From NCBI GenBank assembly GCA_946885665.1, contig CAMPGT010000253.1, positions 1-5,651 on the forward strand: a stretch of DNA of 5,651 bases, written 5' to 3'. Shown piece after piece: positions 1 through 4,918 of this stretch. A program made the position numbers and the translations under genes. The notes beneath the pieces are model-generated. The model saw only the letters and a list, made by a program, of their open reading frames with translations, had not been told where the DNA came from and made no database searches. How positions within the stretch are numbered: the first letter of the stretch is position 1; every line of letters starts with the position of its first letter. This DNA comes from an uncultured Chitinophagaceae bacterium (GTDB lineage Bacteria; Bacteroidota; Bacteroidia; Chitinophagales; Chitinophagaceae).

Positions 1-36
1 TTTTAAAAAAAATATTTTATTATAATTACTAAAATT

Positions 37-56
37 ATTAGTATATTTATACTAAT
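37..56. promoter_or_regulatory. 20-bp perfect dyad, possible operator
   Basis: The arms ATTAGTATA (37-45) and TATACTAAT (48-56) are perfect reverse complements separated by TT. A near-consensus -7 box (TATATTTA, 42-49) lies inside the dyad and an exact one lies just downstream (62-69), so a repressor bound here could block either promoter. In DNA this AT-rich, inverted repeats arise more easily by chance. The absence of GC pairs makes a terminator hairpin unlikely. Confidence 0.35.
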
Positions 57-61
57 TAAAT

Positions 62-69
62 TAGTTTTG
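62..69 (+). promoter_or_regulatory. Bacteroidota -7 box TAGTTTTG
   Basis: This is an exact match to TAnnTTTG, the -7 consensus of the Bacteroidota primary sigma factor. No clear TTG -33 box is seen about 19 nt upstream. Transcription would begin around 74-77, inside or after the ATG at 71. That argues for translation starting at 92 or, better, 107. Confidence 0.4.
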
Positions 70-70
70 T

Positions 71-685
71 ATGATAAAAGTACAAACAGCGATGCCCGGG
101 TACCGGATGAACGAGTACCTGTTGGTCTTGTCGCCGAACGAAGAGCTGAGGAACAGGATTTCTGCGGTGAGGTCTGCGTTTAATGAGGCTTATGAGCCTT
201 CGATGCCGTTATCGGGAAAACCGCATTTGGCGCTGGTAAGATTTGTTGCGTGGAGCATGCTGGAGGAGAAGCTAGTGAACCGGTTTCAGCACATAGCGAT
301 GGGATTTGTGCCATTTAAGGTTGAGTTGCGGGACTTTGGCAGTTTTCCGTCGCACACCATTTATATTAATGTGGCCACGAAACTTCCTGTTCAGCAGTTG
401 ATTCGTGAGTTGAAAAGTGTGCAGAAGCTGATGAAGGCCGATCCGGATCAGGATCCGCATTTTATTGCCGAGCCGTTCATACCGGTTGCGCGGAAATTAC
501 TGCCGTGGCAGTATGAGAAGGGGTGGCTGGAATATTCGCACAAGCATTTTTCGGCAAAAATGATTGCCGACGGGATGTTGTTGCTGAAAAGGCCGGCGGG
601 GGAGAGGGCTTATCGCGTGGTGCAGCGGTTTGAGTTTATGAATATGCCGGTGGCCACCACGCAGGGGGAGCTGTTTTTTACGTGA
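71..685 (+). CDS. LigT-like 2H phosphoesterase (2'-5' RNA ligase family) with degenerate motifs
   Basis: This 204-residue protein resembles the cytoplasmic 2H phosphoesterase / 2'-5' RNA ligase superfamily, whose members act on 2',3'-cyclic or 2'-5' phosphodiesters through two H-x-T/S motifs. The first motif region is KPHLALVRF (H52, with Ala54 where Thr/Ser is usual). The second is EPFIPVARKL (134-143), which aligns with P-H-x-T-x-A-R, so F136 and P138 replace the catalytic His and Thr. H130 lies six residues earlier. The C-terminal part (145-191, including WLEYSHKHF) looks intact. Length is normal for the family. The family usually begins close to the MNEYLLVLSP segment, so Met13 (base 107) is a better start than 71; Met8 (92) is also possible. 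The -7 box at 62-69 supports a downstream start. The substrate is unknown, and the substitutions suggest altered or lost catalysis. Confidence 0.7.
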   Translation: MIKVQTAMPGYRMNEYLLVLSPNEELRNRISAVRSAFNEAYEPSMPLSGKPHLALVRFVAWSMLEEKLVNRFQHIAMGFVPFKVELRDFGSFPSHTIYINVATKLPVQQLIRELKSVQKLMKADPDQDPHFIAEPFIPVARKLLPWQYEKGWLEYSHKHFSAKMIADGMLLLKRPAGERAYRVVQRFEFMNMPVATTQGELFFT

Positions 686-707
686 GACGTGAGACGTGAG
701 ACGGGAG
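680..707 (+). repeat. ACGTGAG heptad tandem array
   Basis: Three perfect copies of ACGTGAG (680-686, 687-693, 694-700) are followed by a variant ACGGGAG (701-707). The array starts on the last sense codon of the LigT-like gene, and the TGA stop (683-685) is part of the first unit. A related array starts at the stop of the radical SAM gene. Confidence 0.85.
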
Positions 708-726
708 AGGGATAGCAATGGGCAAC

Positions 727-769
727 GTATCCCCCGCTGGCGGGGGTGGCGCGAAGCGCCGGGGGTGGA
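727..769 (+). repeat. REP-like double-hairpin element, copy 1
   Basis: This is a 43-nt element beginning GTATCCCCC and ending GGGGGTGGA. Hairpin 1 pairs CCCCCG (731-736) with CGGGGG (741-746) around loop CTGG. Hairpin 2 pairs GGCGC (748-752) with GCGCC (756-760) around loop GAA. Identical copies lie at 853-895 and, minus the first G, at 2173-2214, all in the same orientation. Size, palindromy and intergenic location fit REP-type elements, often moved by single-stranded-DNA (TnpA-REP) transposases. No such transposase is in the window. Confidence 0.8.
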
Positions 770-826
770 CAAGTGTGAGGTGTGAATGGAGAGGCATCAT
801 CGCGGTTGATGGTTTTAGCTTTTAAT

Positions 827-852
827 TTTTAAGTTTTGCCTTGCGGGCTATG
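827..852 (+). repeat. TTTTAAGTTTTG block preceding REP-like copy 2
   Basis: TTTTAAGTTTTG (827-838) runs into a small hairpin, GCCT/GGGC (838-841 with 845-848). Four bases later comes the GTATCCCCC repeat. The same arrangement, aligned without gaps, occurs at 2045-2070 next to the truncated repeat copy. Together they form a composite intergenic cassette. Confidence 0.55.
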
Positions 853-895
853 GTATCCCCCGCTGGCGGGGGTGGCGCGAAGCGCCGGGGGTGGA
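853..895 (+). repeat. REP-like double-hairpin element, copy 2
   Basis: Base-for-base identical to copy 1 over 43 nt, with hairpin 1 at 857-872 and hairpin 2 at 874-886. It ends 30 nt before the radical SAM start at 926, so it would lie in that gene's 5' leader if transcription starts upstream of it. Confidence 0.8.
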
Positions 896-925
896 TAAAA
901 GATAAACGCAGTAAAGAAATTGACG

Positions 926-1999
926 ATGGAAGATAACGAGCAAGACATAAACGCCTACCTGAAGGGAAGAGGCGCGCAATTCAACACACCCAATAAGTTT
1001 TTAAAAACCCAAACGGTCAGGGAACACATCGAATCCATTGACGACTGGTCGGACCCCAACAGTCCAACGCAGTACTTAATCGAGAACGCGAAGGGTTTGG
1101 TCAATAAGGTCGACAGCCCGGACGTGGGCATGTTTTACAGCATGAACCCCTACCAGGGTTGTGAGCACGGCTGCATTTACTGCTATGCCCGTAATTCATT
1201 TGAATATTGGGGGTACAGTGCAGGACTGGATTTCGAGAGGAAGATCATCGTGAAGCAAAACGCGCCCCAATTGCTAAGAAAATTTTTAATGAACCCTAAG
1301 TGGGAATGTGTGCCTATTGGGCTAAGCGGGAACACAGACTGCTACCAGCCGGCGGAGCAAAAATTCAGGATCACGAGGCAACTGCTCGAAATATGTCTTG
1401 AATTTAACCAGCCGGTCGGGATGATCACGAAAAATGCCGGCATGTTGCGCGACATGGATATCCTGGAAAAGATGGCCGAGCGAAACCTTGTATCCATTCT
1501 TGTATCGGTAACATCGTTGAGTGAAGATTTGAGAAGGGTGATGGAGCCACGCACCACCACCGGCAAACAGCGGTTGAAGTTGATCCGCGAGCTAAGTTCG
1601 AGGGGTGTACGGATGGGTGTGATGCTGGGGCCGATGATTCCGGGGTTGAACGACCATGAGATGCACGAGATCATTAAGCTGGCCAGCGAGGCGGGGGCAA
1701 CGTTTTCGGCATACACGTTTATCAGGTTGAACGGGTCGATAAAATTGCTGTTTCACGACTGGCTATATAAGAATTTTCCAGATCGGGCCGACAAGGTGTG
1801 GCACCTTATTGAGGGAAGTCATGACGGCAAAGTGAACGACAGCAGGTGGGGTGTAAGGATGCGTGGCGAAGGGAGCGTTGCGGCGATAGTGGGGCAGCAG
1901 TACCGGAAGTACACGCACAAATATGGGTTGAACCACGAGCGTTTGGAGCTGGACTGCTCCCGGTTTAGGCGTCCCGGCGAGCAGGGAAGGTTGTTTTGA
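926..1999 (+). CDS. PA0069-type radical SAM protein
   Basis: This is a radical SAM enzyme of the uncharacterised PA0069 / Rv2578c-like group (distantly SplB-like, COG1533). The [4Fe-4S]-binding C-x3-C-x2-C is in CEHGCIYC; counted from the ATG at 926 the cysteines are 79, 83 and 86. Family hallmarks are the N-terminal KGRGAQFNTPNKF, MNPYQGCEHGCIYCYAR, a GLSGNTDCYQPAE segment, and RMRGEG near the C-terminus. At 357 aa the length is typical. The reading frame extends to a TTG at 920, but ATG 926 (MEDNEQD...) is a better start; no strong Shine-Dalgarno is present. The reaction and substrate are unknown for this group; a 5'-deoxyadenosyl radical mechanism is expected from the cluster motif. It stands alone between two repeat blocks, so the context gives no functional hint. 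Spore photoproduct lyase activity is not implied. Confidence 0.92.
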   Translation: MEDNEQDINAYLKGRGAQFNTPNKFLKTQTVREHIESIDDWSDPNSPTQYLIENAKGLVNKVDSPDVGMFYSMNPYQGCEHGCIYCYARNSFEYWGYSAGLDFERKIIVKQNAPQLLRKFLMNPKWECVPIGLSGNTDCYQPAEQKFRITRQLLEICLEFNQPVGMITKNAGMLRDMDILEKMAERNLVSILVSVTSLSEDLRRVMEPRTTTGKQRLKLIRELSSRGVRMGVMLGPMIPGLNDHEMHEIIKLASEAGATFSAYTFIRLNGSIKLLFHDWLYKNFPDRADKVWHLIEGSHDGKVNDSRWGVRMRGEGSVAAIVGQQYRKYTHKYGLNHERLELDCSRFRRPGEQGRLF

Positions 2000-2033
2000 C
2001 GGCAAACGGCAAACGTGAGAGGTGAGACGTGAG
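1999..2033 (+). repeat. Heptad array after the radical SAM gene
   Basis: Five consecutive 7-nt units are seen: ACGGCAA, ACGGCAA, ACGTGAG, AGGTGAG, ACGTGAG. The array begins on the last base of the TGA stop and uses the same ACGTGAG unit as the array at 680-707. Confidence 0.75.
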
Positions 2034-2044
2034 AGAGTTTTCAG

Positions 2045-2085
2045 TTTTAAGTTTTGTCCGAAGGGCAACTGTATCCCCCGCTGGC
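2045..2085 (+). repeat. TTTTAAG block plus truncated REP-like copy
   Basis: TTTTAAGTTTTG (2045-2056) leads into the hairpin GTCC/GGGC (2056-2059 with 2063-2066). It is followed by the first 15 nt of the REP-like element, GTATCCCCCGCTGGC (2071-2085), after which similarity stops. It aligns without gaps to 827-867, 33 of 41 positions identical by hand count. Confidence 0.65.
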
Positions 2086-2117
2086 AGACTGTGTGAATGC
2101 GCTAAGGATCGCAAAGC

Positions 2118-2144
2118 GTATCCCCCGCGGGCGGTGCTCCGCCG
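2118..2144 (+). repeat. Variant REP-like copy
   Basis: It begins with the same GTATCCCCCGC, then diverges into a different stem, GGCGG-TGCT-CCGCC. It also contains the 8-bp palindrome CCCGCGGG. The 5' half is therefore shared with the other copies while the second hairpin is replaced, suggesting a sister subfamily. Confidence 0.5.
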
Positions 2145-2172
2145 ATGCGTCCATAGGAGAAAAGAGTCAACA

Positions 2173-2214
2173 TATCCCCCGCTGGCGGGGGTGGCGCGAA
2201 GCGCCGGGGGTGGA
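2173..2214 (+). repeat. REP-like double-hairpin element, copy 3
   Basis: Identical to copies 1 and 2 from TATCCCCC to GTGGA; only the leading G is changed to A. Both hairpins are intact (2176-2191 and 2193-2205). Confidence 0.8.
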
Positions 2215-2232
2215 CTTGAAAGCGAAGCCATT

Positions 2233-2323
2233 TCTCCCTCGGATCATTCACTTCTGGTATATCTCTCGAAGGACTTTCCATATGCTCTCGTATAAGCTCA
2301 ACTTATACCAGTAGAGGGAGAGC
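2233..2323. repeat. Nested inverted repeats upstream of acyltransferase
   Basis: Several complementary arms overlap: TCTCCCTC (2233-2240) with GAGGGAGA (2314-2321); CTGGTATA (2254-2261) with TATACCAG (2304-2311); GCTCTC (2284-2289) with GAGAGC (2318-2323); and a compact hairpin GTATAAG (2290-2296) with CTTATAC (2302-2308), loop CTCAA. Not all can form together, so alternative folds are possible. There is no T-run after the compact hairpin, so it is not a typical terminator. Function unknown. Confidence 0.5.
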
Positions 2324-2435
2324 ACTATAGGAAGCTTATATCAGATCACTATAAAAGCGTAGTGCCAAAGCAGCTATAAAGAAGAATCCACACATCCTAA
2401 AATAACTGCGCACCTAATCCCGTTCCTCTATTTTT

Positions 2436-2444
2436 TATACTTTG
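2436..2444 (+). promoter_or_regulatory. Near-consensus -7 box TATACTTTG
   Basis: It resembles TAnnTTTG with one extra spacer base, and no -33 TTG is obvious. If used, the transcript would start only a few bases before the ATG at 2454. Weak evidence. Confidence 0.22.
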
Positions 2445-2453
2445 CGGCAGGCA

Positions 2454-3557
2454 ATGAAAAAAATAGAAACCTTAGACGGGTTGAGGGGATTCGCTGTTTT
2501 GATGGTGGTGATCCACCACATACCACCTATCGACGGCGGCATTTTCTGGAAGGCTGTTAACGCCATTCCCGTGTACCTGAAGGTTGGCTATTTCGGCGTG
2601 GATGCATTTTTTGTGCTCAGTGGGTTCCTGATTACCAGGATATTAATCAAAGACAAACAGCGGGAAGATTTTTCGTTTAAGCGATTCTACCTGAAAAGAG
2701 CGCTGAGAATATTCCCGATTTATTTCCTTACGCTGCTGGCAGTGGGCTTTTTGTTTTCGTGGGATGGTATGCTACCGGTAGCTATGTACTATTCTAATTA
2801 CTACTTCGCCACAAACTTCGCTCCCAACGCTATGCGGCATACCTGGTCGTTGGCAGTTGAGGAACATTTTTACCTGATTTGGCCGTTACTGATCTACCTG
2901 CTGCCGCTCTCGAAGGCGAAGAAGGTGATTTTATACGGCTTTCCTGCCTTCGCGATACTTGCAGCTATCGTTACTTCAATTGCATACGACCGGGGCCAAG
3001 CGGACGCACTCATGTACATGGGCACAGCATACAGAATTCTTACCCTTTCGCTTGGCGCCAGCTTCGCGTTTATTGAAAAAGGACTATTCGGCAGGAGCAA
3101 CCGGGTCATTCTGCGATTATGCGGCGCAGCGGTGTCGGTCTTTGCGATAAGCGTGCTGTTGGATAATTATGGATTGTTCCGAACGCTACCGGAACAGTTG
3201 AAAAATCTCGTTTTTCTTACGCCGGTAAGCTGCCTTATTTTTCTGGTAGCGATCGGCGTTGAAGGGAAGCGAAATGCCATTAATTGGCTGCTCACGAATC
3301 GGCCGATTAAGTTTGTGGGCAAGATCAGCTATGGCATATATCTATATCACTATCCTATTATTTTCGTTTTCCTGATGACTGGTCATCCTCAGGCAGTGGC
3401 GCCGCATGAGCTTATCCTTCCCTTGTTGCTGTCTTTCGTTGCGGCAGTAGCCTCTTACTACCTGGTTGAAAAGCGGTTGCTGAAGTTGAAAGATAATTTA
3501 GGAGGGCAGAGCGGCGTCAGTTATGGCAACCTTGCGGTTGAAACTGCTGGCAGGTAG
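2454..3557 (+). CDS. Acyltransferase 3 family membrane protein (OafA/YrhL-like)
   Basis: This is an integral inner-membrane O-acyltransferase of the AT3 family, which transfers acyl (often acetyl) groups to surface glycans or other extracytoplasmic substrates. Numbered from ATG 2454 (367 aa), the signature blocks are LDGLRGFAVLMVVIHH (7-22, with the conserved Arg11 and the catalytic-region His21/22), GYFGVDAFFVLSGFLI (45-60), KRALRIFPIYF (81-91), HTWSLAVEEHFYLIWP (129-144) and GKISYGIYLYHYP (289-301), then a final TM ending in VEKRLL. About ten hydrophobic segments are visible. No C-terminal SGNH domain is attached, so this is the stand-alone form. The frame opens at TTG 2442, but ATG 2454 gives the canonical family N-terminus. 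It is transcribed towards the metallophosphoesterase gene. The nearby Wza-like gene suggests exopolysaccharide modification, but the substrate is not shown. Confidence 0.92.
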   Translation: MKKIETLDGLRGFAVLMVVIHHIPPIDGGIFWKAVNAIPVYLKVGYFGVDAFFVLSGFLITRILIKDKQREDFSFKRFYLKRALRIFPIYFLTLLAVGFLFSWDGMLPVAMYYSNYYFATNFAPNAMRHTWSLAVEEHFYLIWPLLIYLLPLSKAKKVILYGFPAFAILAAIVTSIAYDRGQADALMYMGTAYRILTLSLGASFAFIEKGLFGRSNRVILRLCGAAVSVFAISVLLDNYGLFRTLPEQLKNLVFLTPVSCLIFLVAIGVEGKRNAINWLLTNRPIKFVGKISYGIYLYHYPIIFVFLMTGHPQAVAPHELILPLLLSFVAAVASYYLVEKRLLKLKDNLGGQSGVSYGNLAVETAGR

Positions 3558-3579
3558 TATTATGAAGGCTGTTAGTATC

Positions 3580-3594
3580 CACGCTTAGTGCGTG
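3580..3594. terminator. Small hairpin between convergent genes
   Basis: CACGC (3580-3584) pairs perfectly with GCGTG (3590-3594) around TTAGT. It sits in the 37-nt gap between two converging genes and abuts the metallophosphoesterase stop codon. It could act as a bidirectional terminator, but there is no T-run on either side and the stem is only 5 bp. Confidence 0.3.
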
Positions 3595-4701
3595 TCAATC
3601 CTGGGTGCCTATAAGCTCGAACAGGTACTCCAGCGGTGATTCCTCAAGAACGATTCGAACGCCCTTCTTACCCTCGGGCTTCCACTTTACCAGCCTTATG
3701 AAGCCGCCGTCAATCTCGATACCGGTCAGGTCGCCATCGGCAAAACAGCAGCAGCCGGTGTTGAAGTAAGTTGGCTTTGCCATCGTCTTCACGAACTTCT
3801 TTCCCGCATATTCCTGTTTCCTCCTTTCCAGTTCTTCTTTGATGGAGGTGGCCAGCGCCACATCATTGTTCTCCATAGCCTTTTCAAGCTGGGTGGTCAG
3901 CCGGTCAATATGATCGAGAGAGGCGAAAACCGGTTTATGAGTATGACCGGAGATAAAAAGGAGGTTTTGCTGGGTGGCGCTCCATTCGTACATGATGATA
4001 TTGTGTTTGTCGACCAGCTCGAAAAAATCGGAAATCACGTCGAGGCTGATTTCCAGGTAACGTTGAATGGGCGTCCAGATAGCGGCCACGAACCACTTGC
4101 TGAAGGCGTTGCCATCGCTTCGCTGGTCGCCCTGGTGACCGTGGGCCAGGAAGATGGAGTAATCTTTCTCCTTGTATTTTGTGGTCAGCAGCAACCCTTC
4201 ATAGACCGTGAGCGCCGATCCAAAGATGGGTTTCAGATACAAATTTTGCTGTATCGCGTAGTGCCACTCCAGGTCATGGTTTCCGTAAATACGGTGGTAG
4301 CGGGCGCCGGCCAGAAACTGCGCCTCTTCGAGTAACGTGAGCCTGTTCTTCTCAACAACTTTTGAGGGCGTCGATTCCCACAGTTCTTCGCAGTCGCCCA
4401 GGTTAATGAAGGTGAAATCCTCATCGTAGTAGTGTTGAAGGGCGTACATATATGTGTTTTCAACATTCCGGAAGTCATCGGCCGCACCGCCTCCTCCTTT
4501 GTGCTGGTCAGACAGGATGATGAATCTGGCGGTGTTCATGTCGAACGGAATGGTGGGTGGGTAGCCCGTTTTCCGGTCCCTGATATTTTTGAGCAGCACG
4601 TCGAGCGATGAAAACACTTTTTCTTTTCGCGGGGAGGAAGATAACTTTTGCGCCAGCCATAGCAACGGTTTTTTCAGGAGCTTTTGCAGTATTTTCCTCA
4701 T
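3595..4701 (-). CDS. Calcineurin-like metallophosphoesterase
   Basis: This 368-aa dinuclear-metal phosphoesterase carries the full motif set: SDQH (D65, H67), LGDCEELWE (D103), YGNHD (N141, H142), AHGH (H187/H189) and SGHTHKP (H253, H255). Metal-dependent phosphomono- or diesterase activity is expected from the fold; the substrate is unknown. It has no classical signal peptide, but residues 1-20 (MRKILQKLLKKPLLWLAQKL) form a basic amphipathic stretch that may bind the membrane. Residues about 265-300 are charged and helix-prone (LEKAMENND, EELERRKQEY), probably a coiled-coil insertion before the final strands. A FNTGCCCF segment (313-320) with three consecutive Cys follows. The ATG at 4699-4701 has only an A-rich leader, no Shine-Dalgarno. 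It diverges from the export gene. It does not look like LpxH. Confidence 0.9.
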   Translation of the reverse strand: MRKILQKLLKKPLLWLAQKLSSSPRKEKVFSSLDVLLKNIRDRKTGYPPTIPFDMNTARFIILSDQHKGGGGAADDFRNVENTYMYALQHYYDEDFTFINLGDCEELWESTPSKVVEKNRLTLLEEAQFLAGARYHRIYGNHDLEWHYAIQQNLYLKPIFGSALTVYEGLLLTTKYKEKDYSIFLAHGHQGDQRSDGNAFSKWFVAAIWTPIQRYLEISLDVISDFFELVDKHNIIMYEWSATQQNLLFISGHTHKPVFASLDHIDRLTTQLEKAMENNDVALATSIKEELERRKQEYAGKKFVKTMAKPTYFNTGCCCFADGDLTGIEIDGGFIRLVKWKPEGKKGVRIVLEESPLEYLFELIGTQD

Positions 4702-4730
4702 TGGACGTGGTTTTAATTCCGGTATATTTG
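4701..4730 (+). promoter_or_regulatory. Rightward promoter TTG-N19-TATATTTG
   Basis: The exact -7 box TATATTTG (4723-4730) is preceded by TTG (4701-4703) at 19-nt spacing, the best Bacteroidota promoter in the window. The -33 TTG overlaps the start codon of the divergent metallophosphoesterase gene. Predicted start is about 4735-4738, within a TCGATATCGA palindrome (4733-4742). Confidence 0.5.
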
Positions 4731-4732
4731 TC

Positions 4733-4742
4733 TCGATATCGA
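4733..4742. promoter_or_regulatory. 10-bp palindrome at predicted transcription start
   Basis: TCGATATCGA is a perfect palindrome lying immediately after the TATATTTG box, a possible operator site. Short palindromes also occur by chance. Confidence 0.2.
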
Positions 4743-4829
4743 AAAACCCATTAAATCGCCGTTCCGTCTTCTAATATAATTTGCAAAGGGTATAAAAGTA
4801 TTATCAAATACTTTCTTATGCCCTTTTTT
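4737..4829 (+). ncRNA. Possible terminated leader RNA or small RNA
   Basis: Transcription from the TATATTTG promoter would reach the hairpin/T-run at 4785-4829 after about 90 nt. That would give a short terminated RNA unless the terminator is overridden. No ORF with a good ribosome binding site lies inside. It could be a free small RNA or the attenuated leader of the export operon. Purely sequence-based; no RNA family recognised. Confidence 0.3.
4785..4829 (+). terminator. Strong intrinsic-terminator-like hairpin
   Basis: AAAGGG (4785-4790) pairs with CCCTTT (4821-4826), TATAA (4791-4795) with TTATG (4816-4820, one G-T pair), and AAGTATT (4796-4802) with AATACTT (4807-4813), loop ATCA. That is about 18 bp with a 2-nt bulge (4814-4815). 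Six T (4824-4829) end the structure on the plus strand. Neither flanking gene ends here (both diverge from this gap), so it is not an ordinary end-of-gene terminator. Confidence 0.6.
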
Positions 4830-4904
4830 GTTGTTGCGGGTACGATGTGAACAAGATATTAGTGTGGGTTCGCGTTTATCAGTAGCAAAAATAGAATTGT
4901 GACT

Positions 4905-4911
4905 GAGGAGG
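4905..4911 (+). promoter_or_regulatory. Perfect Shine-Dalgarno GAGGAGG
   Basis: A 7-nt anti-16S match is followed, after 7 nt, by ATG at 4919. No comparable site precedes the other genes in this window, so it stands out and supports translation of the 24-codon ORF that follows. Confidence 0.5.
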
Positions 4912-4918
4912 CGAAGCC

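Larger units (their letters stand above)
1..70. other. Extremely AT-rich upstream region
   Basis: Only a handful of G/C bases occur in these 70 nt, in sharp contrast to the roughly half-GC coding sequence that follows. The stretch is non-coding as far as can be seen and contains a 20-bp dyad and Bacteroidota-type promoter boxes. It probably serves as promoter/regulatory DNA for the LigT-like gene. The upstream neighbour is outside the window. Confidence 0.6.
2000..2453. other. 454-nt gene-free intergenic region
   Basis: No credible gene is seen. Short open frames over the repeats on both strands encode only low-complexity translations of the palindromes. From left to right the region holds a heptad array, a TTTTAAG block, a truncated REP-like copy, a variant copy, a full copy, nested inverted repeats (2233-2323), a short AT-rich stretch with CACTATA/CTATAAA direct repeats (2323-2380), and a promoter-like box just before the acyltransferase gene. 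Confidence 0.7.

Noticed and set aside
731..768. G-quadruplex in the REP-like element
   Set aside because: G-runs are present, but only two are longer than two and each can pair with C-runs in the evident hairpins; the hairpin model explains the symmetry better.
497..772. Minus-strand ORF of 91 codons (and a similar one at 1965-2231)
   Set aside because: Antisense to a well-supported gene and to repeats; composition is that of a shadow frame.
1342..1716. Minus-strand ORF of 124 codons
   Set aside because: Lies wholly antisense to the radical SAM gene, whose motifs are clear.
926..1999. Spore photoproduct lyase (splB) assignment
   Set aside because: Only the broad radical SAM similarity is shared; the KGRGA N-terminus and the C-terminal RGEG segment are those of the PA0069 group.
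727..2214. CRISPR array
   Set aside because: Repeats are palindromic and unequally spaced (126 nt, then more than 1 kb, then about 50 nt), with a gene between them and no spacers of constant length.
2029..2314. Two overlapping plus-strand ORFs of about 86-88 codons
   Set aside because: They run through the heptads and palindromic repeats, translate to low-complexity PPLAG/ARSAGG-type sequence, and have no ribosome site or family resemblance.
3910..4335. Plus-strand ORF of 141 codons
   Set aside because: Antisense shadow of the metallophosphoesterase; no recognisable domain.
3595..4701. LpxH (UDP-2,3-diacylglucosamine hydrolase) assignment
   Set aside because: It shares general calcineurin-like motifs only; it is far longer than LpxH and has extra N-terminal and coiled-coil regions.
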